From positions 19,568,852 through 19,632,851 of the forward strand of contig CM070520.1 of the NCBI GenBank assembly GCA_036346375.1: DNA of 64,000 nucleotides. The letters are read 5' to 3'. Below the pieces are notes generated by a model that searched no databases, had not been told where the DNA came from, and saw nothing but the letters and a program-made list of their open reading frames with translations. This DNA is from Guadua angustifolia. Taxonomy: Eukaryota > Streptophyta > Magnoliopsida > Poales > Poaceae. Below, piece by piece: positions 33,369-45,349 of this stretch (position 1 is the stretch's first letter; every line of letters begins with the position of its first letter). A program made the position numbers and the translations under genes.

Positions 33369-34122
33369 TCATTGGGTGTGTCACTCCATCTAAGACGGCA
33401 CCAAAGAAGAGAAAGTTGAGTAAGCAATGCCTGCGTTCCTGGTCCAACAAATCATGAGCACTTGATCTTATAAGCATGATGATTTTTTTCGCTGCCCGTG
33501 TGTATGGTCGTCACCTTTTGCAATGGAGAACATGTTTACTGACCTAGGGTTTCGGTTCATTTACAGGCAGTTCATGGTGCATTTTGCGTTCGATCGTCTT
33601 TTGCAAATTTGTGTTACAGCTTCAAACAGTGATGGCTGTGCCTAGCATGGATTTGCTATGGTCCTGCTTTCTGTTGTAAGCTTGATGCTTTAATTAATCG
33701 CAATAGAGGATCAGCTTAATGTTTAATTAGTTCATGCTGTGTGAGTGCCTGTGCTGTGACATTGAGACCGAGATCCTACAAAATATTTTTCTTCGAATGG
33801 CTACGCTTGTGAGGTACAGACAAATGAATTTGTCAATTCTCTCAAAATTGGGGTATTCCTGAACAGAAACACAGAAGACAAGACAGGGCTGGAATTGATA
33901 ATATTCATTGCTTGGCCTCAATGAAAATACAAATAGATGGTGTACGTGCATTACATGTGCTCAGCAAAATTTATAATTGTAAGTTCAAAATTTAAAATTT
34001 TAATCAAAAATAGACGCGGCAGCACCATGGTACCAGACAGAAAACACACACACACTACCAGCTGCTTTATTTGTAACGTGACTTGATCTGCAATTGCCGT
34101 TCCAGCCAAACTTCCAATTAGC
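33369..34122 (-). other. 3' flank of LRR-C, shared with LRR-B
   Basis: Collinear with 13234-13973, with a 50-bp difference near 33427-33478. Presumed 3'UTR and downstream DNA. Confidence 0.7.
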
Positions 34123-36864
34123 TTATTGTGCAGTTGTCTTAAGTGCGAAGCTTGCCCAACTGACAAGGACAAAAACATATATTTTGTCATATACCTTATC
34201 GAAAAAGCGGAAATAAGCAATCCTCCATGTTTTCTTGAAGAGCATGGCGCAAAACACAACCCATAGGCCAACAACAAGTCCTGACCCAAGCCCAAGGTAA
34301 AGAACATTGTCTCAGGGACATGTGCAGTTCTCTTGTGATTAGCATCGCCTTGCTTTGGTGCAATATCTCCAGAGCAATTCCTTCGAAGAGGAGGTCCACA
34401 AAGACCATTGTTGCCACTGTATATGTATGGATAGTTTGCATAGAGGGTGTCAAGTTGTGATCCTGATGGTATTCTTCCTGACAGATTGTTGTACGATAAG
34501 TCTAAGTAGCCAAGAAATGATAAATTTGACAGGCTTGATGGGATTTCCCTAAAACTGGTTCCTTGAGAGGTCGAGTGATTCCAATAATTGCATGGACCCA
34601 ATCTTGTCTGGAATTTTTCCACTCAAGTAATTCCATGACAAATTCAGATTTAGTAATGCATCAAGAGAAGCTAGTTCTTCTGGAATTCCACCGGTTAAGC
34701 AATTTAGAGATAAGTCAAAACTCACCATGTCCGGAAGTGTAGCACTATAGTAAAGTTCTTGCTTCTTCGTCACTACGGGCATAGTACCATATAAGAAAAA
34801 CATCTCTCGGTCATGATACTTTTGTGTCATCGCCGTTAGATTACCCAAATGCAAAGGTATGACACCTGATAGTCTATTGCCTGCTAGATTTAGATCATAA
34901 ATATGTCTAAGATTAGTGATGCTAGAAGGAATATTCCCAGAGAACATATTGTAGCTAAGTCGTAGATATTGTAATCCCATCAGATCTCCAATCCACGTAG
35001 GCAATCTTCCAGACAAACTGTTTCTTGATAGATCCAGCATAACCAGACCTAAGCAGCTTTGCATGAAAGATGGGAAATTCCCTGAGAATCTATTGTTACT
35101 TAAAAACAGAGCAGACACGTCTGTCATCCCAAAACATTGAGGAAATTCTCCCTCAAGAAGGTTGTTGCGTAAATCTAAGGAATACAAATTTTGACATTTG
35201 CATATAGATCCTGGAACACGTCCTGACAGAGCGTTTTTTGACATGTCCAAATGGGTGAGGTTTCTCGGCAACGGAGGTATTTCTCTGGTTAGTTGGTTTG
35301 AACCTAGAGAGAGCACTTCCGTTGACATGATTTCCATATTTGTTGGCAAGCCACCACTGATTTGATTGTCGGAGATGTCCAAAACTCTGGTCTTTGAAAA
35401 CACGGTAGAAAACCAATCTGGAAGCTGATCGGTTATACCATTGCTTGAAATATCAATAAAATCAGTGCCTGCCAACCAACGAAGCCAAGGAGGAAACAAA
35501 GGACCCATTTGGCAAGACGCAAAACCTGCATGTTCTAGTCTAAAGGGGGGTAACCATTCAGGATCTACCACAATCTTCAAGTGATTATGAGACAAGTCTA
35601 TGTATTTTAAGCTCCGTAGATCAGTAAAGTATTCTTCTGTTACAACACCCCGCAAGTCATGATTGCTGTGTGAGTTCATTCTAGTGAAATTAGTGAGCAG
35701 ACCGATCTCTGATGGCACAGGTCCAGTGAGTTGATTCTCAGAGAGGTCAAGAGTGGCTAAGTTGGTAAATCGGCCCATCCCAGTTGGTAGGGCTCCAGTG
35801 ATATTGTTGCCCTTCAAACTCAGTTCACGCAGTTTGTCATGTTGCAAACTCTCAAGCAACTCTGTCATGTTGCAAGATGAGAGACTGAAATCAAGGTCTA
35901 AGAGTTCCAAATTGCTTAGGTTCCTCAGAAGGTTTGGCTCTAGAATGCCCATGTTACCGTTCGATGAAAAATGAAAGACTTGGAGGGACGTCATGTCTCC
36001 TAGTGCATTTGGAATTAGACCGTACAAATAATTGTATTCAAGATTGAGGTACTCGAGGCTTGTCAAATTCCAAAACCAACAAGATGCGATCGGGTGGTAA
36101 AAATTGTTATAGGAGAGATCGAGCCTCTCGAGCTTTGTGAGGTTGAAGTGTGGGAGCAACTGGTTTGCACTTGCAAGTTGGCAACTAGAAAGAGAAAGCA
36201 CCCTTAGACAAGGAATCTTGTTTATAACGTGAGGCCAATCAGATACCATGCTGAGGTCTAGAGACCTCGACAAGTCAAGGAACCGTAACCTTGGTAGATG
36301 TGTTAGCCATGATATATCTGTTGACAGCATAGTACTTTCACCGAAAAGAACGTGATAGTCATGCCATGAAAGATTACGGAACTGAGGAGGCAGCATACCG
36401 GGGAATATTATTCCGGACAGGTTCAGATATCTCAGGCTCTTGAGAGAGCCCAAGAACTCCGGGAAACGACCAGTCAGCCCCTCTAGGATGCTCATGCTGA
36501 GGTCGAGGTACTCCAGATGCTCCAGATAGAGCAGAGATGGAGTTATCTGGCCGATAAAAGATGTTTGCTTAGATCCATCCACCCTGCCAAGTCGAAGCTC
36601 GATAACATGGTGACCGGCGCCGGTCCGGTTGCTGCACCGGACGCCCCTCCAATGGCAGCAGTCCTCGCCTCGCCGCCATGAGGAGAGGCGGCCCATCAGG
36701 TCAGCGGTGATGCCGGCTTTGAAGGCCAGCAGCGCGTCCCTCTCGCGCGGCTGGCATGCTGTCGAGGTGGTGGCCGGTGGCCGTAGGTGCAGCGCGTCGG
36801 AGGTGAGGGACAAGGTGGCAGCGACCACGACAAGGAGCAGGAAGCATCTGGCAGTAGGATGCAT
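34123..36864 (-). pseudogene. LRR receptor-like protein, copy C (two small frame breaks)
   Basis: ATG at 36864, open for 771 codons to 34549: signal peptide CFLLLVVVAATLSLTSDA, LRRNT with EDCCHWRGVRCSN, LRRs throughout (for example LGLVMLDLSRNSLSGRLP and FDLSLNCLTGGIPEELASL). At about 34547-34552 two bases are missing relative to copy B, and at about 34298-34301 one base of an AAAA run is missing; the two sum to a full codon, so the frame recovers after the second. Between them the C-terminal cap is out of frame if translated continuously from the ATG. The membrane span and tail are still encoded in the original frame. Both lesions lie in short runs and may be sequence errors. If they are, C encodes a complete RLP of about 914 residues. 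Confidence 0.9.
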
Positions 36865-37469
36865 AGTGAATTCTTGCTAGCTGGTAAACTGTGGCTGCGG
36901 AGATGGGCTGATTGTTAATTTGTTGCGTGTCTTGTGTGCGTGCTAATTACTGCGGTTTAAGGGCGCGCGCACTTACAAGCAGCTCGATCGATCGAGTCAA
37001 CACGTACGGTCAAGTCGCCTTTATGTGTCCGGATAGTCCACAGTCTGGATAGTAATTAGCTCTAGATTTTCCGGTCAAAAAAAAATATTAACGAAGACAT
37101 CTTTTAGGTCTCCCATTCTGGTGTATCTCATACTATGACTGGAATTGGTGTCTATGTAATCGCTTTTTTAAAGGTTATTATTGTTTCTTCTCTCGTGATA
37201 TGAATGACAGGGCTCCTATCCTTAATTTTTTTTTAAAAAAAACAACATCAATGAAGACGTCTAAGTGCACTATTACGTGGTAGGAAATGTAAATTTTCTT
37301 TTAACGAGAATCTTCACCTTGAAATGAAGAGCGCCCAGAAGCGGGTAAAAATCGCCCAGGTAAGCAGATAATACAGATTAATTAGTATGGTATTCCAGCC
37401 AAAAGGTGATGCTCTACTCAACCAACTAAATGCAGGCTAGGAACCATGGTATGGACACTGTCGTCCACT
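36865..37469 (-). promoter_or_regulatory. 5' flank of LRR-C
   Basis: Shares the W-box pair with A and B (minus-strand TTGACT at 36995-37000, TTGACC at 37008-37013) and has a third TTGACC before the A-run near 37075. A retroposed fragment of about 140 bp (37104-37240, ending in a T/A run) separates proximal and distal parts; near-copies of AACGAAGACATCT flank it. Distal part matches 18250-18475. Confidence 0.5.
37104..37240 (+). mobile_element. Short retroposon, probably LINE 3' end
   Basis: Insertion relative to flanks A and B, with TGTAATCGCTTTTTTAAAGG and GACAGGGCTCCTATCC wording typical of grass LINE 3' ends, and a diverged target duplication (AACGAAGACATCT / CAATGAAGACGTCT). Confidence 0.4.
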
Positions 37470-37481
37470 AGCTACCTCAAG

Positions 37482-40045
37482 ATAACAATTTTAGTATGGC
37501 GGAGGATCAGATAGTTGATATTCCACAAGTGGCTGAGGAGGAGAACAGATTTCATACCTCTCCTTTCACTGAGAAAGAAGTAAGGGAGACAGTTTTCCAA
37601 ATGGAACATAATAAGTCTCCCGGTCCCGATGGATTCCCGGCTGAATTTTTTCAAGTTTTTTGGGAATTAATAAAAGGGGATATGATGGCTCTTTTCAATG
37701 ACTTTTTTGAAAATCGTTTACCGTTATTCAACTTAAACTTTGGTGTAATTACTCTTCTTCCAAAGGTTAAAGAGGCTACTAAAATCCAACAATATAGACC
37801 TATTTGTCCACTTAATGTCAGCTTTAAAATTTTTACTAAAGTTTTCACTAATAGATTTTGTGGAGTAGCTACGAATGTAGTACGTCCATCACAATCAGTT
37901 TTTATGCCGGGTCGAAGTATCATAGAGGGAGTAGTGATTTTACATGAGACTATTCATGAATTACATGTAAAGAAACTTAATGGGGTAATTCTCAAAATTG
38001 ATTTTGAAAAGGCCTATGATAAAATTAAATGGTCTTTTCTTCAACAAACCTTACGTATTAAAGGTTTCTGTCCGAAGTGGTGTAAATGGATTGAAAATTT
38101 TGTTATTGGTGGTAGTGTGGGCATCAAAACTAATGATGACATTGGGCACTACTTTCAAACGAAAAAAGGTCTTCGACAAGGAAATCCAATCTCACTTATT
38201 CTCTCAACATAGTTGTAGATATGCTTGCTATTTTGATAAAGAGAGCAAAAGAAGATGGCCAAATAACAGGGGTCATCCCTCACATTGTGGCTGATGGTTT
38301 GTCTATTTTGCAATATGCAGATGACACCATTTTGTTTATGGACCATGATTTGGAACATGGAACAAGCAAAGAATATGAAGCTATTACTTTGTGTATTTGA
38401 ACAATTATCTGGTCTAAAGATAAATTTTAAATAAAAGTGAAATATTTTGTTTTGGAGATGCAAAACAATTTGAGGATGAATATACTGTATTATTCGGTTG
38501 CAAAGTTAGGGCATTTCCTTTTCGATATTTAGGAATACCGATGCATCACCGAAAACTCCGGAATATTGATTGGAGTGTAATTGAAGAACGTTTTAAGAAG
38601 AAATTAAGTACTTGGAAGGCTAAGCATTTGTCCTATGGGGGACACTTGGTCTTACTAAATTCAGTACTTAGTAGTCTACCTATGTTCATGATATCCTTTT
38701 TTATGATTTCAAAGGGAGTTTTAAAAAAACTGGACTATTATAGGTCAAGGTGTTTTTGGCAAGGAAATTATAATAAGCAAAAATACCATCTCGCTAAATG
38801 GGACATCCTTTGCTGTCCTAAAGATCAAGGAGGATTAGGTATAACAAATCTCCTGATTAAGAATAGATGTCTTCTAAGCAAGTTGCTTTTAAACTACTCA
38901 ATGAAGAAGGGAATTGACGAGACTTTGCTCGGAATAAGTATTTGCATTCAAAGACCTTGTCATAGGTTCAGATTAAACCTAGTGATTCTCATTTTGGGAA
39001 AGGTTTATTAAGGGTCAAAGACCAGTTTCTAAGTTGTGAGAGATTCAAAATAAAAGATGGTTCCCAAACTAGATTCTGGGAAGATGTTTGGGTAGGTATT
39101 AGTCCCCTTAAAGAGCAATTCCTTAACCTCTATAATATAGCTATTAATCCTCACATAACAGTGGCAAAGGTATTGAGTAATGTGCCATTAAATATTTCTT
39201 TTCGTCAAGCATTAATGGGTGACAAATTAAATAATTGGCTGAGCCTAGTAGCTAAAATAGCTCATATTCAGTTATCAAATGAGAAGGATAATTTTATCTG
39301 GGATTTGCATCAAAATGGTCCATTCTCAGTACGCTCCATGTATCAATATAAGATGAATTAGCGCACTCCTTTTTCCCATAAGTTCATTTGGAAGCTGAAG
39401 ATTCCTCTAAAAGTTAAAATTTTTTGTGGTATCTTCAGCGTGGAGTTATGTTGACAAAGGACAACTTGGCTAAGTGAAATTGGGTGGGCACTCAAAAGTG
39501 TTGTTTCTATGATTGCATTGAAATGATAAATCATCTTTTCTTTGATTGTCAGCATGCTAGGTCTATTTGGCGAATAATTCAAATAGCTATTGGGTTAAGA
39601 CCGCCTACATCTATGAATCATATGCTAGGGGAATGGCTCTCTGGCATAGGAAAAAATACGAAACAGTTGATCTTTATGGGTGTGGCTGCTATTTGTTGGG
39701 CAATTTGGAGTTGTCACAATGATATTATGTTTCAAAAGAAACGATATGCTTCTTTTATGCAGGCTATCTTCAGGGGAACTTATTGGATGCAGTTTTGGGC
39801 ACTGCTGCAGCATGAGGAAGTAAGGGAGAACATTCGTTCTGTGTGCTTTCGATTGGAAGTTGTTGCACTAGAGATTTTTGCTAAGAACGGATAGAAGAAT
39901 AACAATAGACTTTGCTATCCTTAAATGTTTCATTATTTATGTAATGTTTCTTCCCATTAGATTAGCCGGATAGCTGAAAAACTTTGTAATAAAAAGGGTC
40001 ATGTGCTTTTAGCAGAGGTGGAGGTAATTCCATTTTCTAAAAAAA
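37482..40045 (+). mobile_element. 5'-truncated L1-type LINE
   Basis: Non-LTR retrotransposon, about 2.56 kb, inserted in the C-type LRR flank. Target duplication AGCTACCTCAAG is at 37470-37481 and 40046-40057 with a short A-run before the second. The endonuclease part is missing (5' truncation, usual for LINEs); RT and the C-terminal zinc domain remain. Confidence 0.92.
37496..39897 (+). pseudogene. LINE reverse transcriptase and zf-RVT remnant
   Basis: 37496-38212 encodes RT blocks HNKSPGPDGFPAEFFQVFWE, FGVITLLPKVKEATKIQQYR, ILKIDFEKAYDKIKW and GLRQGNPISL, then stops. The catalytic box QYADDTILFMD is in another frame near 38310-38345. Later pieces (RYLGIPMHHRKLRNIDW-like, then 38541-39011) and the zinc-finger end 39484-39894 (CCFYDCIEMINHLFFDCQHA) complete the order. 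Several frameshifts. Confidence 0.9.
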
Positions 40046-40086
40046 AGCTACCTCAAGTCTCAAGTATGCTAGCCTGCTCCACAAGG

Positions 40087-40651
40087 TTTTAGGCTTATCC
40101 GTAGAAGGGGTCAAACTGTCCAAGAGGAGCTAACCAACAATAATTGGCTTCATCCACTCAGTAGAATCTGGCAAAACGCAATTTGGCGAGGTGGTTACGC
40201 TTTGGCGAGCCACGGGCATGTTTCCTTCAATGAAGAGGTTTAAGATGAACTCATCTCGAAATGGACGCAAATGGGCATATTAGTCTGGATCAGTACATGA
40301 TGTAGTTCCATGGCTCAGTCGCTAATCATGCATACAAAAATATCTGGCAGGTCAGCACAGAAGGAAGATGTAGATTCTTCACGTGGTTATTGGATCAGGA
40401 TCGTATCCTCACAGTGGATAAACTACAGGTTTGGGGATGGCCACATAGCACGTTTTGCGTGTTATGCGGAGCAGAGCGGGAAACAGCAACCCATCTCATC
40501 TTTAGATGCCCATTTGCAAGACATGTGAGGAGGAAGGTCTTCCGACTGGATGCAGCCCCATACGACAGTATCTCTTCTGTTGAGTTTCACTTACAACGAG
40601 TCCACATGGTGGGAACAGGCTATCCAGAGCACAGGTTACCGGAATTCTAGT
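40087..40651 (+). pseudogene. Second LINE fragment, zf-RVT end
   Basis: Homology to the LRR flank ends at about 40086. The plus strand then reads FFTWLLDQDRILTVDKLQVW and CVLCGAERETATHLIFRCPF, the RT-associated zinc-finger (CxxC...HxxxxC) of plant LINE proteins. A short decayed fragment, cut at 40652 by the TRIM-like LTR. Confidence 0.72.
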
Positions 40652-40747
40652 TGTTAGGGTTTGTAGATCAAACACACGCACAAAAGGGAGACAAGATTTT
40701 TACGTGGAAAACCATAACCCATTTACGCAACGGAAGCGTGGTGGGCC

Positions 40748-43700
40748 TGTAACATCCCAAAATTTGAGTTTTGGTATGTTTAAATTCAAAAGTGAACCAT
40801 TTGCATTTTCTTGGAATTAACTGAAGCTTAATATGAATTTTCAAATAATAAAAAGATTTAATTTGATTAATCTATGCATCAAACTAAAGGTTTCCGTTTT
40901 TGTTGGGTTCCTTGTGCTCCAAGGAATTTTTCGTATTTTTAGAGATTTTTCTGAATTTATTTGGTATTTATTTGAATTTAATTGGATTTACTTGAATTTC
41001 TCGAATTTAAATTAATTCGAAAACGGTTTTAATTTCCAAAACCTCCTCGGGCGAATCTTGCGGCCTGTTCCTTGCCCGCTCCTCCCGGCCCATTTCCAGC
41101 CTGCTTTCGCCGCCACCGTATCAAGGCCCTCGCTGTCGGATCTCGCCACGCGTTCGCTTCGATCGAGCCACGTCGCGCCGCCGCTGAAACCCTAGCCGCC
41201 TCGGAGACCCACGCCGCCTTCCGAAGTTTTCGCGTCAGCCCGCCTCGAGGCTATTTAAGCCGACGCCACGCACCGTCCCGAGTTTCGCCTCTCGCGCACC
41301 CGCCGCCCTACTTCTCGCCGCCCAAGACCCTGCCGTCGAGGAGAACGAGCTCGCCGAAGTTCGCCGCCCTCCCGAACACCTTCTCCGCCGTCTCCTGGGT
41401 GCTCCGGTCATCCTCCGCCGCCGCCGAGGACACCCCCGAACTCGTCGCGTCGCCCTCTTCCGGATCCGCTATTTCTTCCGGCCGATCCGCCGCCCAAACG
41501 CCAAAACCCGCGTCGTCTTCTCCACTGCCGGTGAGTACGCCGCCGCCCCTCGCCGTCGAGTTCCTTCGCGAGCTCTCCGCCGTCCGATCGTCCGCCGACG
41601 ATCCAGATCGTGCCACGCCTTCTCACCCGCGTCCTCGTTCCTCAGCCATCCGATCGCCAACGGACGTGCCTGATTTCGCCGCGTGGCCGAACCCCGCCCC
41701 ATGCTGCGTCATCGTCCGCGTCAGCCGCCACGTGTGTGCCAAGCCGGCGCCACCTCAGCCCTAGCCGCCGCGTGGCATGCCACGTCGTTGTGGTTCGCCG
41801 CGTCACCCGATTGCCCTCTCGGTGGTCTCGGTCTACCGTGGACCGAGCCACTGACATGTGGGCCCCGCATGTCAGTCGGCATTTATTTTCTTTTTCTGAT
41901 TTTCTGAAAAACCGAAAATCCCAGCCAATCACAAGCTGACACGTGTCACCCTTTCCGAATTTTTCTGATTTTCTCTGAATTAAATCTTCCGAAGGCCCGT
42001 TCTCCTTCGTCCGAACTCCGATTGAGCCGATTCAAATTTCTAAATTTTTGTAAAATCAAGCTCTACATTCCAGAGCCATTTATTTTCAATTTTGAGGTTG
42101 TTTTCCTCTCTGTTTTGTATTTATTTGGTTTCGTTGCTTTATTTTCCGGTAGACGCGAATCCCGAAGGAGCGAACGGAGAATTCGAAGACCAAGACTCAG
42201 CATTTGAACAGCAAGGCAAGTCGTAGACCTTTGATCATATTGAACCCATGTTTGCAAAAGTATTTTGTTGTATACAATTGCATGCTATTTGTGTAACAAT
42301 GCTAGTTTATGGGAGTAGCTATTTACCTGTTGGAGTATGCCCCTTTGATTATTGGAATGCCATGAATCCATTGTTAACCCTAGGGTGGTACATTACTAGT
42401 TGGACATAATCATTATACCAACATTGGGTTAACGTAGCTATGCTTAGCCATGCTTAGTTGTCCGATGGGATTCATATCATCTGTGAATTAATGTTAATCT
42501 TGACTTAATGAGATATGGAATTGTGGTACATTGACCATTTGTTGTAAAACTTGTTGTACCATGGCGGATGCCATTGGTTTTGGGTTGAACAAAATGTTTC
42601 CCTCGGGCAATTGATCGTGCGATAAAGGGGTGCTTTCTAGCACATTGGGATGTGGTATTTTGCTGAAACAATTTAAGGACTTAATCTTGTGCGCCATTGA
42701 ACTGGGCCTAACCGTGCAACCACAAGTCCGGTATGGGACGGACCTAGCTGATTAATTTGCAGTGTCTAGTCTTAAGTACTGCCAGTTGTTGGTGTGAGAC
42801 GGGTAGACTCACGTGGCTCAAGAGGGGGCCCCGAGGGGCGAAACCTTAGAGGGCAGTACTGGGTTTAGACATGCATTGTAAAGGCTTTGTAGTGATCTCT
42901 CTGCCGACACACCAAAGGAAGTGTGTTGTTAGCGCTTGGCACAAAGAGATGATCATGTCTTGTGGGTAAAGCTGTACAACCTCTGCAGAGTGTAACCTAT
43001 TGAATAGCCGTGTCATGCGGTCATGGACAAGCCCGGGGATTTCACACGGGTATAGAGTACTTTCTTGAAATGTGGAATTGTTGGAATGGGAGCGGGAGTT
43101 CATTTGTTGTTTTGTTGTCTCAAGCTATCTTGTTGAATTGTGTGGATGATACTTGTTTGAATGATGTAGGGTGATGCCTCGTCATTACTGTTAATGTTGT
43201 CTACCATTGATTTACCGCTTATTTATTATTGTTTTATAATCTGCCTTCAATCTATTTATTGTATTTCAATTCAAGTTATTGCTTTTACTTAAATGAACCA
43301 TATTATGCCTTCCTTTGTTTAAGCCATGCATTTAGTTACTTGCATTAAGTTTAGAGACTTGCGGTATGTTGCATACTCACCCCGCTTTTATTGCGGGTGC
43401 TTATTCCATAAAGCGATGAAGACATCTGTGGTGAAGACTTTGAAGAGCGAGAATACTATGAAGACCTCGTCGACTAGGATGGCGCTTCCCAGATTTATTG
43501 CTGTGGCATGTCGAATGGCCCAAGTTATTTTATTTCATTTGCAATAGTTTATTTGTTTCTTAAGCCAAGAGGCATTGGTGTATGAACCTTGACCATAAGG
43601 TCGTTTGCTTTATTCAATAATAATTTGCTTCTTCTTGGTTATTTCGATGTATGGAATGATATGTCATCTATGTTTCCATTGTGTGCACTAAGCGTGATCT

Positions 43701-43755
43701 GGACTAGTGCAAGGTATACCTGAAGGGTTTGGGATTTGCATATCCGGTCCCGACA
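40748..43755 (+). repeat. 5' LTR of Gypsy element
   Basis: 3008 bp. AT-rich start, a GC-rich block (41040-41880), then low-complexity and moderate-GC sequence. Primer site TGGTATCGAGC lies just inside (43760-43770), one base different from the usual TGGTATCAGAGC. Open frames in the GC block (for example 41072-41764) are Pro/Arg/Ser-rich and not considered genes. Confidence 0.92.
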
Positions 43756-44630
43756 GAGATGGTATCGAGCCATATCGACTATAGGTCGCTTTCTTAGTTA
43801 GCATGGTCTTCAAATTTATTTTCTAAATCAAACCAACAAATTGGTATTCAATAGTCTGTCTCTTCTCATTTTATTCTTAGGTTCTCATTCCTCTCCTTTG
43901 CTGAAACATTGCTTTGCAATTTAAATGGATCTTATCCCATTAAACTTCTTGAAAGCCATGGATCTTCTGCAAGGAACCAAACCCAGGGAGACGATGATCA
44001 AGCCGTCGAAGAGTATATCCGAGAAGACTACCATATAAGATAGGTTTGTGGTGCTCTATGGTGTTTGAGCATGCCATTCTCTTTTGGTTTAGCTACGTTT
44101 AGTCTGCGTATACTAGGATTTTTTTTTGTTGCTTGTGTGCCGGGTATGTTGTACACTTGCCTCCAAAGACGCAGTGTTACAACTGTACCTTAAGTTAAAG
44201 CTTTATTTGGTTCTTTATTTTGTAGCCTTTTTCGCTATGTCTTTGGTTGACCTTTGTTCTTGGGTATTACCTTCTCCCTAGAGGACTTTACCACTTTCCT
44301 ATTGCTTTTCCTCTTACCTATTAAACCCTTGTCTTGCATCGCAATGGTTGACACTAGATTCGGAGCAGTGCATTAGCCAATGATGCCAATGCTAATGCAG
44401 CGCCAATGCCACCCGCCACCACCTCCTGTAGTGCGGACGAGAACTTGGGACATTTCTTGGCAGCTCGGACTCGACTTATGAATACAATGATGCGAGAATA
44501 TGAACAATATGATGAATCAGCAGAATCGAGCTAGTTGCCCTAGCAAACTTGTTGAACCAACAAAATCAAGCTTCTTCTTTATTGCTGCCGCACCTCCTCC
44601 AAATACCCTCGGTCCAAGCTAGCGAAATTT

Positions 44631-45293
44631 ATGAGGACTCGTCCGCCTACCTTCTCCAACTCCTCAGAACCATTGGATGCAGATGATTGGATTCGCTCCA
44701 TTGAAAAGAAGCTCGCTATTGCCCAGTGCACAGATCATGAGAAGGTTCTTTATGCCGCTCACCAGTTTGAAGGCACCGCCGCTGAATGGTGGGAGAACTA
44801 CATTGCCGCCCATGATGATCCTCAAACCATCACTTGGGCAGAGTTTTCAGCTGCTTTTCGCCATTCCCATATCCCTGATGGAAAGGTAGAGATGAAGAAG
44901 AATGAGTTCAGGGAGTTAAAGCAAGAAGGGATGTCAGTGAGTGAATATCTCAATAAGTTCACTCAACTTGCCCGCTATGCCCCAGAGGATGTAGCCACAG
45001 ATGATGCTCGCCAGAAAAGGTTCAAGCGTGGGCTCAACCCAGGTTTAAAGGTACAAGTCATTGGCAACGACTATCAGATTTTCAGATCATCGGTGGACAA
45101 AGCCATGCTCATTGAGGAGTCCGTCGTGAGTTGGAAGAATCCGCAAGAGGAAGATGATGCAACGTGGAGCTCATCGAGAATCACCCGCAAAGAGCCAGTC
45201 AATGCTCAACGGCCGCTTTCGTTTCACTACTCCTTCAACAGCATTCAGAACACCTGCACGAGCACCTCGCCCAGCTTCTTCAGGCAACCCTAA
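44631..45293 (+). pseudogene. Gypsy gag
   Basis: 220 codons with the retrotrans_gag domain: PPTFSNSSEPLDADDWIRSI, KVLYAAHQFEGTAAEWWENY, FSAAFRHSHIPDGKVEMKKN and FTQLARYAPEDVATDDARQK. The zinc knuckle follows out of frame near 45350-45402 (CFNCNGV then HYANNCPRSK after a 1-nt shift). Confidence 0.9.
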
Positions 45294-45349
45294 CATCAAC
45301 GCCAATAGCAATCCGCCTCGAGAGGACCCGATAATCCAGCTGCAGGAGT

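Noticed and set aside
41072..41939. Long open frames in the GC-rich block of the Gypsy LTRs
   Set aside because: Pro/Arg/Ser-rich in several frames on both strands and not kept open between the two LTRs.
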